DNA of 64,000 bases from Vombatus ursinus (taxonomy: Eukaryota > Chordata > Mammalia > Diprotodontia > Vombatidae), in NCBI RefSeq assembly GCF_900497805.2, contig NW_020954576.1:70668428-70732427 (forward strand). The letters run 5' to 3'. Position numbers and translations under genes: made by a program. The notes below the pieces were generated by a model. It made no database searches and was not told the origin of the DNA. It saw only the letters and a program-made list of their open reading frames with translations. Below, one piece after another: positions 56,240-64,000 of the stretch. Within the stretch, counting starts at the first letter, position 1; each line of letters opens with the position of its first letter.

Positions 56240-56600
56240 GAAAAGTTCCCTTCATCCTTGAAGTACAATGGTAGGGTAAAAGCAGATATATCATCTTTAA
56301 TGTCATTTCCACAAAAAAAAAAATCATATCAGTTTCTGACTTTGAACTATTTGACAGTGCCAAGGACTTTGGTAGCAAGGACTTTTTTTCTGGTCTTCAA
56401 TGTCTGTGGCTATAGCACCTTCACAAAGCAGTTGCCAGGCCATGTTTCTTCATGGATTGCTTCCCACAATGATGGCTTCTAGGGCTGTGCTGAGAGCAGG
56501 AAGGCTTGTCTGAGTGATGCTGTCATTCACGGTGCTCCTGGATTAACTGACAATCAATGGTAGTTGGTGATGGCGACGGGGAGTAAGGTGAATCCATCTC
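56240..56600 (-). pseudogene. YBX3: Processed pseudogene fragment of a Y-box protein (YBX3-like)
   Basis: Read on the minus strand, 56395-56320 gives [13 protein letters not shown], a stop where Trp is expected, FKVRN, a stop for Gly, then Y and F. This is the start of the cold-shock domain of Y-box binding proteins ([20 protein letters not shown] in YBX3). Just upstream another frame reads ATDIEDQKK, close to the YBX3 segment ending SEDAEKK, so a one-base shift separates them. Downstream NDIKDD corresponds to NDTKED. The junction between domain start and upstream text has no intron, so a processed copy is likely. Y-box proteins bind RNA and DNA; this copy has stops and shifts and is dead. 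Outer limits are uncertain. YBX1 is less likely because it has KKVIATKVLG. Confidence 0.7.
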
Positions 56601-56932
56601 CACAGTGATGACTGTGGAGTCCAGGTTAGACATAGTCCAGGTGGTGTGAAAGGCATTCATATTCCTAAGACTCTGGTGTTAAGGGTCCTGGGCTACCTCC
56701 TACTGGAGTATGTGGGCAGGTGATGTTGGTAGCCACTTCCCATCTCTCCCTTAGAGTGTTTTGTGGCATAAGCTAGCCTAATTTGCCTGCTCTGTAAGTG
56801 ATAATTGATTGGTAATTGTTAATGAAGACTGGCTCCTTCCTGACGACTGTAGGCAATATTAAGGATTTAGGAAACACAACTATTCCCCAGGCTCTTGGAT
56901 CCTGGGCTATCTCCATCCAGGTCTCAGGAGAG
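56600..56932. other. Unassigned sequence beside the pseudogene
   Basis: May include more of the pseudogene's 5' region, but homology is not visible. A short phrase recurs ('cctgggctacctcct' at 56690 and 'cctgggctatctcca' at 56902). Confidence 0.35.
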
Positions 56933-56934
56933 AT

Positions 56935-57045
56935 GGTGAGCATGTATTTATTACATACCCCACTATGTGTCAGGCACAGTGCTAAGTGCTTGGGATACAA
57001 ATAGCAAAGTGAATTAATCTTTGCCCTCAAGCATCTCACCATCCA
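56935..57045 (-). repeat. L2 LINE 3' end
   Basis: 'gtatttattacataccccac', 'tgtgtcaggcacagtgctaa' and 'ttgccctcaagcatctcacc' are the reverse L2 3' end. Part of the 110-codon open stretch here is antisense L2. Confidence 0.88.
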
Positions 57046-58148
57046 TAAACTTAAAAGCATTGCCTTCTGCACATCTTCATAACAAAACCACAAAGTCAAT
57101 TTCAATAATCTCCAGCTATGAATAATTTCATATTGATTATCCTGAGAAGTATAATCTCTGGCAAATGCCCAAACTCTATTCTATCTACTTCACTCCATCC
57201 CTCACCAACCTAGGCTGGTATAGTAGCCAACATTTTTTCTAGAGAGAGGCTAAACTAAAACATTGTGAGCTGTTCCCCTGAATGATACTGTGGAGTTACA
57301 ATATCAGAAGATGATAATTTGACAAGTATGGTCTTTGAGAGATCAAATAATGAAGCCCATTATTGAGTTGTGAGAACTTAGCTTCCCCTCATATAATATT
57401 TCTCAACTTGCACTGTCACCTATTTGTGTTAAATTTTATTGATTTTTTACATTACAAATATTTACAGATTACTCCCACTTTAGGAGATGACTCATACCAA
57501 AGTGTAAGAGTTAAGTAAAACTATTAAGTCAATGTCTGCATGAAACAGTTCGTATCTGTAGCACCCTCACCTTTATATTGTTAAAAAATGAACTGAAAGC
57601 TATGATCTCTCCTTCAAATACCCCAATCCTTTACGGGGGGGGGGAAATGAAAAGAAAAACTTTTTTATAAAAAATATGCAAATAAACAGAAAAAATCCTT
57701 CATTGGTTATATACAAAAATATCTCATTCAGCACCCTAATTCCATTACCCTTTTATAACAAATAGCAAGTTCCATCATTGGTTCTCTGGACTTCTTGATA
57801 AAATAATTTTAGTTGATTTCAATGTCATTTATGTTAACCTTTTGTCAATTTGAAATTTTGAATAATGGATTTTAAAAGTTAAGGTCTGAGTTCTTTCAGC
57901 TGTGCACCACATTTTCTTTCTCATTATCCTTCTTGTTTACTATAAATTAAAATCTTAGCTCTAACAAGCTGATGAACTGACACTACCAAGACAGTTAACT
58001 CAAGTGTAACTTCAATATTAGTTTCAAATCTATTGCTAACTCAAAATGTAGCAAAATTTATGTTTGTTTAAATATCTCTTTTATTCTTAATGTGTTTATT
58101 TATTGCTTGTCATATCCAGTACCTGTCAATTCTTTTCTCAAAGAAAGT
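57045..58148. other. Unassigned intronic sequence
   Basis: Contains a G9 run near 57637. The left flank of the RTE piece may continue into 58000-58148, but I cannot show it. Confidence 0.45.
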
Positions 58149-58149
58149 A

Positions 58150-58700
58150 TTCATGAAATAGAGATGTAAGCCATCTATGCAATATATCCATCTCTGGCCA
58201 TTCTCATTGCTTTTATAAACCAAGCTTTCTTCTCATCCTTAACTTTTCCAAGCTTTGAATTAAGTTTATATATTTTGCTAAGTGTATATATTAATTTGAT
58301 TTTTAGGATTTTATCAAGTTCTTTGTAGAATTTCTCTACCATTTCACTCTCAGTAACCACTGTTGGCGAATAAGCTACAATTATTTTCATCGTGGTCTTT
58401 TTTATCAATATTTGTCATTAATGCTACATTCCATGATGATCCAATATTTCATGAACTGATGTCTCTTTTTACCTTTATAGGTACAATAAAACCTATGTGG
58501 CCAACTCATTGCTTTTCCTCCACAGAGTACCTATAAGCCATTTTCCTATACAGCTGCAACTTCTTTCTTTCTTCTGGGATAACAGAGCAATAATGTCATG
58601 ACTGATATGATTGCCCCTCCATCAGAATGTCTTCTTGTTGGTCACTGGGCAAGGATTTCACTAAAAGTATTTGAGTAGCAATAATCAAATTAAAGTGCAT
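58150..58700 (-). mobile_element. RTE-clade LINE, endonuclease-domain fragment
   Basis: The minus-strand frame at 58408-58175 contains TTMKIIVAYSPT followed by VEKFYKELDKILK. This is the hallmark stretch of the RTE apurinic-like endonuclease (…II..YAPT…VEKFY.EL…). Upstream, other frames read DIIAL, KKEVAA and IGFIVPIKVKRDIS, matching the preceding part of the same domain. Frames are broken. Such proteins are often annotated as craniofacial-development-protein-2-like, but this is a LINE relic. It differs from the RTE piece at 26668 in covering the opposite end of the ORF. Confidence 0.7.
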
Positions 58701-59280
58701 TTATGGTATAAAGATTGTGTGATTCTTAGTACTATCTTTCCTATTTCCTGCCATTCTACCACTATCACTGCAGAAGTGGAAGAAAGGTCATAGTGAACTG
58801 AGGGCCATTTTTAATTTTTTTTCCATTTTTTTTCATTGGTTGCCATGAACAGAGGAGAAAAAAAATGTTACAGAATGGCTAACCTACTAATGACATACCT
58901 CTCTGTAGTAAACTAGGTTGATCCTCAGGAAATAGCCATCTTTTATTTCTGGGATCATACCTGAAGCATTTATACCATAGTAGTAAAACTTGCCAAGGCT
59001 TATAGTTCTCTGATAGCCACTGAGAACCCAAGATCACCTTCATATTTTGAAATAGTCAATATAGGAGTTTTTTCAAAGAATTTATGGGAAATAGGGATAT
59101 TATTATCAGTAGCGCTCTCAGTAATCTGATTAATTGCATGAAAAGAAATGTCTCCATTTATATAGTTCAGTTTGTTAAATAGCTTCATTCTCTGATAGAG
59201 CTGTAAGCAGAGTTTTAGAGGGAGCATTGTTATCAAATAGGGTTAAGGTTAGCCAAACAGTACTTATCCATCATATATTA
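58700..59280. other. Unassigned intronic sequence
   Basis: A 78-codon minus-strand open stretch (59000-59236) has no recognised motif. Confidence 0.45.
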
Positions 59281-59282
59281 AA

Positions 59283-59432
59283 TCATAAGATCATAGTTTA
59301 AGAATTCAAAGTGACCTCAGAAGTAATCAAATTCAACCTTTTCATTTTTCCGTTGAGGAACTGAGGTCTGAAAAGGATACATAACTTGCTTAGTCACATG
59401 AGTAGTATGTAGTAGAATCAGGATTTGAACTC
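59283..59432 (-). repeat. MIR-like SINE with CR1/L3-like end
   Basis: 'aatcataagatcatagttta', 'tcaaattcaaccttttcatt', 'ttgaggaactgaggtctgaa' and 'aatcaggatttgaactcagg' fit a reverse MIR-class element. Confidence 0.65.
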
Positions 59433-59434
59433 AG

Positions 59435-60265
59435 GTCTTTTTTTTAAATCAACTTCTCTACTTCTGGTATCACAGGTTTTCTATAAGTCTCAAGTATTTT
59501 CACAGTTCTGTGCTCCCATCCCTCAGTATAAGCAAACCAACTGAATGGTGCAGAAAACACACACATTTTCAAGGTCTTGTCTTCTTTGGGGAAATGTTAC
59601 CATTTACAGTACAGATATACTTCAATATGTTGGATTGCCATCCATTGGCATGTGAAACCTTGAAGTCTGCCTGCCACCTCAGAAAGGTTGTCAGCCTTGA
59701 GTGTATATTATTTAGTGCACTAAGACATTTCTAAATTACACTGAGATTATTACAAAAGGCTATGGAATTATATCATTTTGCTATTTATGTGCACATTCTT
59801 TTCTACTTTTCAGTGCGGCCTTTGCTAAGTAGTTAGCATTTGGTTCATGGGTGATCTAGGGATGAGGAGATTTCAAGTCCTCTAGAAAAGAAGATAACTT
59901 GATTTGAGAAGACAGAAAACAAATGAAAGAAGAAAGATTGGAATTATCATATGTGTAATTTTTTGTAATTTGGCATAGTACTGAAACACACAAGACAGCA
60001 AGCCAGAAGACTGTAGTAATAAATGCCAATGTCTAAAATCCTGAAAGAAATTAAAATGGATATTGGGAGATGAGTTAAGCAGTGGAGCAAGAAAACTAAT
60101 TTCAAAATATTGAAAAGAGTAGTAAAATCTCAAGAGATAATATGAGGTATATTTTTATTTTTCCAGGAAGTTGGGGTAAATTAATATCAATTAGGAAGTT
60201 GCCATCCTATGCTTTGTTTATCTTCATAACATATCTTTTTTTTATAATTCTAATGTATTTCCTTC
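59435..60265. other. Unassigned intronic sequence
   Basis: Nothing recognised. Confidence 0.5.
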
Positions 60266-60269
60266 AAGA

Positions 60270-61245
60270 GTACCAATTTCATTCTACATTCTACCCCCAC
60301 ATGGATGCTTATACTTCAGACATCACCATCACCCCAGAGAGCTGCACAAAATCTGGGCCTCTGAAATTCTCTTCTCTGATTATAATCTTTTTCATCCACC
60401 ATTATCTGTGCTTTATTCTTCCTGAACTGACTCTTCACCTTGATCATGCCATTGAATTTCTCACTTCATCCATATTTTCTCAGTCACCCATAACTATTTT
60501 AGTTTCTCTTCTGTACCTTAATCTTCTTGATATGATAGATATTATCTATCCCCTTCCTTCATTTATGCATCCTCCTATTTTGAAATTCCATATCATTAAA
60601 TTCCATTCCATTTCATACCTAATCACCTCACTCCTATAATATTGCAATAGTCTTCTTGTTGATCTCCCTGCCTCAAGTCCCTCCCTACTTCAGTCCATCT
60701 TCCAGCTGTCAAGTTGATCTTCCCAAAGCATAAGTTTAATCATGTCACTCCTCCTACTCTGTTCAACAAATTCCAATGGTCTCCTCTTACCTCTTGATCA
60801 AATATGAAGTCCTCTGTTTGACTTTTAAATCCCTTTATAACCTGGCCCTTCTTACTTTTCCGGTGTTCTTACTCCCCTCCATATACTTTATGATCCAGTG
60901 ACATTAACTTCCTTGTTGTTGCTCACAAAGGACATTCCGTCTCTAGAGGCAGTGTGTGTCCCCTATGTCTCGAGTTCTCCCTATTTTTCTAGGCTTCCCT
61001 GGCTTCCTTCAAGTCTCAGCAAAAATTGCACCTTCAGTCTTTCCTGATCTTTCTTAATGCTAGTGCCTTCCCTCTGAGATCATCTGTATATCTTGATTGT
61101 CTATATCTTCATATATGTACATACAGTAGTTGTTTGCATGTTGTCTCCACCATTAGCCTGTGACCTTGAGAGCAAAGACTCTGTATGCCCAGCATTTTGC
61201 ACAGTCTGGCTCAAAGTCAGCTCTTAATAAATGCTTCTGAACTTG
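60270..61245 (+). mobile_element. L2 LINE, 3' half, sense
   Basis: Runs about 1 kb in sense orientation. 'ctcctataatattgcaatag' corresponds to the L2 ORF2 motif DYCNSLL. It is followed by 'tgatctccctgcctcaagtc', 'taatcatgtcactcctccta', 'tcccttccttcaagtctcag'-type text, 'gcatgttgtctccaccatta' and the 3' end 'gctcttaataaatgcttctg'. The 165-codon open stretch at 60142-60639 overlaps its start but is not the L2 frame. Best preserved L2 in the window, still broken. Confidence 0.9.
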
Positions 61246-61249
61246 ACAT

Positions 61250-61398
61250 TAAAATACAATGATTAATTTAAAAGAGAGTAATGGGATTTAGTCCATGGTG
61301 CTTCAGTTCCCTTCTTCCACTGTCACTTTTGTTTATTTAAGATACAGTACTATATTTACTTATATGTTTATTTATCTGTTCATGTGTTGCTTTTCTTT
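61250..61398. other. Unassigned, T-rich
   Basis: No feature recognised. Confidence 0.4.
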
Positions 61399-61399
61399 T

Positions 61400-62500
61400 T
61401 CTTTTTACCCCATAAATTAGTATTTTTCTGTCTTAAAAAAATGAACAAAGAAACCTCTAAACATTCTTTCTTTATGGTTGTGGTTACTTTTTGTTTATTT
61501 CTGTTCTTTGGGGTGTTTGCAAATCAGATTTTCTATTTGTCTTTTTTGTTTTGTTTTGCAGAAATATCTCAATTGACTCTTTTTAAAAAGATATCTTTAT
61601 TTTTTTTTATGGGTAGGCTTCCATTGGCAGAGCATGTTATTTTGAGGTTCTTTGCTTTTTTCAATATACTATTTCATTCCTTCTACACTTTCCTGAGACC
61701 GAAGACTGATCTTTGTTATTTCAATGTTCATTCCTTTATGTTTGAAGTTCTTACTTCTGTCTGCTTACAAAATTTGTCATTTGTCATTTAAAGTGCAAAA
61801 TTTCACTGTGTTTTGTAGTTTGAAGTTCAGGGATTTTCTGCATGCCATCTATGCATTCTCTTGACTGATGCTTTGCTGTGTGTATTCAGTAGTTCTGGGA
61901 AGGTTTATTTATATTATTTTCCTAAATGATAGCATTGAAGTTTTCTGAATTTGGCGTGTGCTTCTGGGAGACCTATAATCTTTAAGTTGTTTCTGTATAT
62001 CCTCTCTTTAAAGTCAATCCCTTTTACTTGTCCACAGTTAATGTGTTATTTAGTGTTATTTCATTGTATTCATCATCTATAAGATTTTCCTCCACTTCAG
62101 TATTCTGTCTTTCTGTTATGCTAATCTCTTTAACTTTTTTAGACAGATTTTTTTATTGTGGATTCAGTTGTTTTTCTAATCTAATAACTTAAGGGCTTTT
62201 TAAAATTCTGCATTGAGAACTCTAAATTCTTACCTAAATTTATTCCTAATTTCCTCCTTTTTTGTTTTCATTTTTCTTTTAAACTGTTATGGAATTTCTT
62301 GATGTTCCATGAACTCTTAGGATCCTACAGGATTTTATATTTCATAAAGTATAGGATCACTTTTTCTTTTTCTTATAGTAATTGTTGAGTGCTTTTTGTT
62401 GTTTGAAGATTAATTGCTTATTCTTTCTCCTGAACCTAATTAGGATCCTCTCTATTGATTTATCTTCATATATTTTGGGGTTTTACTGAGATCTTTTCTC
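61400..62500 (-). repeat. Ancient L1-lineage ORF1 region (possibly HAL1-like)
   Basis: The reverse of 61950-61986 reads NLKIIGLPEAHAKF, close to the NLRIIGLPE motif of L1 ORF1 proteins. Flanking reverse text is A-rich and coiled-coil-like as expected. No L1 3' UTR follows on the left, so it may be a HAL1-type element or an internal fragment. Many stops. Confidence 0.5.
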
Positions 62501-63804
62501 TTGAAATCTTTGATGTTTCAGCTTTTATTTTTTATTCCCCTGTTACTCAATTTCTGGCTCCTCTCCCTTTGATGTTGGGTATTCCCCCAAAGCCAGGCAG
62601 TGAGACTATCTCTATCTCATTGTGTTGGGATTATAGGAGATTGTGGCTCAGCTGCCTGCTCTCAGAGAGGGGTAAACAACTCTCCCTAGCTGGATTTCAT
62701 TCCCCTTTCCATTAGGTCATTAGACCAAGCTCAGTCAACCACACTGTATACCACCCTGTTTATTCCTTAGAATATATTTTCCTTTTTATAGTTTAGTTCA
62801 AACAGTCTGTCACTTGTTGCAATGTTCTTGGAAGTCTCTGTGGCTTTAGTGGCCCCCTAAGTAGGGCTAGTCCCCAGAAAAATTGCAAGTTTCTTCAGTG
62901 TCCTCTTTCCTTTCCTGCTTTACATAGATGTGTCTGTCGTTCCTTGGGAAATGGAAGAATATTTCTGGAAGAGTGTCTACATCTATAGGATATTGCAAGA
63001 TAGGTCCCTGAACAATTCAATAGTTTAGCTTGTGCTGCTGCCATTAGTGCATGTGGGGAAGAGATACTGAGTGAGGTTTCAAATTCCAAACTTTAGACTT
63101 CTCTAGTGTTAACTCATAAGGATTTTCCTTGTTGGGGTTCTGTTTTTCACTTGTACACTTAGCTATAATTACTCTACATATGGTGCCTAATTCTCCCCCC
63201 TCCCTTATATTTGGAAGGTAGTAGAGTTAAAGTAGTTTGGAAAAAGTGGCCAATTTACCATCTTGATGATCCTTTCTAAAAGTCTATCTATTTTTAGTAT
63301 CAATATTTTCCCAGGGTTGTTGTTTGGCTGCAAGTAATAGAACTCTACATTCTCTCAGAAATTAGAGATGAATATCACACAAAGAGCAAAGGCTAGAGGC
63401 ATATGATGGGTATGAGCAGGCTTCACTCTATAGCAAAGAAGGGCATGTGAATGAGAATCATAATAAAAGGTGTCAAAGAAATATCTTATTGAAAAACAAA
63501 ATGGTCTGATCCCATGTTGAGAGCAAGGAATGATACACAGATAGCTAGATTGCTCCACTGATATCCTTCCAATGTCAAGAGAAATGGATAAATAGTAGAC
63601 ACTCCATGGAGAACTTTCGGCAGGACATGGATGAGAGACACACAGAATGTAAAGGAATGGGTTGGTTGACATCTGCCCTGGAAGAGGGAACATCCACATC
63701 AGTGAGAACAATTATACTCTTTAATATTTGAGTTAATTGAGGCAACTGAAACGACATGATTGAGTACCAACTGAGATAACAAAAGAGATCATGTTGCTGT
63801 CAAA
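62500..63804. other. Unassigned intronic sequence
   Basis: Could include the 5' UTR of the L1-like element on its left. A 118-codon minus-strand open stretch at 63355-63711 has no recognised domain. Confidence 0.4.
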
Positions 63805-64000
63805 AGAGTGCTGGACCCCAACTGCCTCCACAAAAAGAAAGAAAAAAATGAAAAATGAAAAAAAAAGTGCTGGAATTGGAATTAAAAATTCAAATACTAA
63901 CGCTACCATTTATTGTCTGGTTCTGTCATTTATTGTCTGATGATGGATGAGTAAGTTTTCTTCTCCAAGTCTCTTTCTATCCATATGTAATATGATGGAG
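63805..64000 (+). repeat. MIR/THER1-type SINE running off the window
   Basis: 'gtgctggaattggaattaaa', 'catttattgtctggttctgt' and 'gatgagtaagttttcttctc' follow MIR order; interrupted by a 50-base insert at 63816-63865. Confidence 0.65.
63807..63874 (+). mobile_element. SINE 3' scrap with target duplication
   Basis: Insert of about 50 bases (63816-63865): 'ccccaactgcctccacaaaa' followed by an A-rich (GAAA)n tail. This corresponds to the last few bases and tail of the SINE at 55782. It is flanked by 'agtgctgga' on both sides (63807-63815 and 63866-63874). Confidence 0.8.

Noticed and set aside
60142-60639. 165-codon + strand open stretch
   Set aside because: Overlaps the start of a sense L2 but in another frame; composition is hydrophobic and AT-driven with no motif.
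61384-61791. 135-codon + strand open stretch rich in Phe and Leu
   Set aside because: Complement of an A-rich L1 ORF1-like region; T-rich strands give such frames by chance.
1-64000. CRISPR array, bacterial operon or tRNA/rRNA genes
   Set aside because: No spaced identical repeats, no ribosome-binding-site-led gene rows and no complete cloverleaf seen; SINE heads are tRNA-derived but are not tRNA genes. All evidence points to a mammalian intron.

Overview
This window looks like AT-rich nuclear DNA from a marsupial (metatherian), lying inside one very large gene. The repeats are the main clue. There are CORE/MIR-type SINEs, marsupial tRNA-derived SINEs with the 'ctaggtggtgcagtggatag' head, many L2 and CR1/L3 LINE pieces, RTE-clade LINEs and L1 elements with marsupial-type 3' ends. 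The species cannot be fixed by reading alone. Ten Ns inside a GATA microsatellite mark one assembly gap.

The only host coding sequence I can support is two short + strand exons, 20870-20962 and 39634-39685. They join in phase and encode consecutive parts of the C-terminal FH2 region of a formin that matches FMN2 (the SPIRE partner that nucleates actin). The 18.7 kb between them is one intron. Positions 1-20869 belong to the preceding intron and 39686-64000 to the following one. I found neither the previous exon nor the next one (expected to start with Cys-Phe-Leu-Glu).

Layout: 0-4 kb holds CR1/L3, MIR and an L2 interrupted by L1 sequence. 4-9.6 kb holds a MIR split by a SINE, then an L1 interrupted by an L2 and a hAT. 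10-13.5 kb holds MIR, a GATA array, L2 and a second hAT copy in inverse orientation. 14.0-16.9 kb is a broken endogenous-retrovirus copy with 15-bp target duplications and an A-rich end, as if its RNA had been pasted in by LINE machinery. 17.1-19.4 kb holds two L1 3' parts. 20.9 kb is exon A. 21-39 kb is an intron with fairly sparse repeats, including an RTE LINE, a mini-L1, SINEs and a hAT with palindromic target duplication. 39.6 kb is exon B. 40-52 kb is dense in CR1/L3, L2, MIR and SINEs. 52.4-55.5 kb is a nested zone with two diverged direct copies of an unidentified unit around an L1 insertion. 56.2-56.6 kb is a YBX3-like processed pseudogene. 58.2-58.7 kb is an RTE endonuclease fragment. 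60.3-61.2 kb is an L2 3' half, and 61.4-62.5 kb is an ancient L1 ORF1-like piece.

No complete single-exon host gene, tRNA, rRNA or CRISPR array was recognised. Repeat family names come from remembered consensus sequences and were not checked against a database. Boundaries without a stated target-site duplication are approximate, usually within 10-40 bases.
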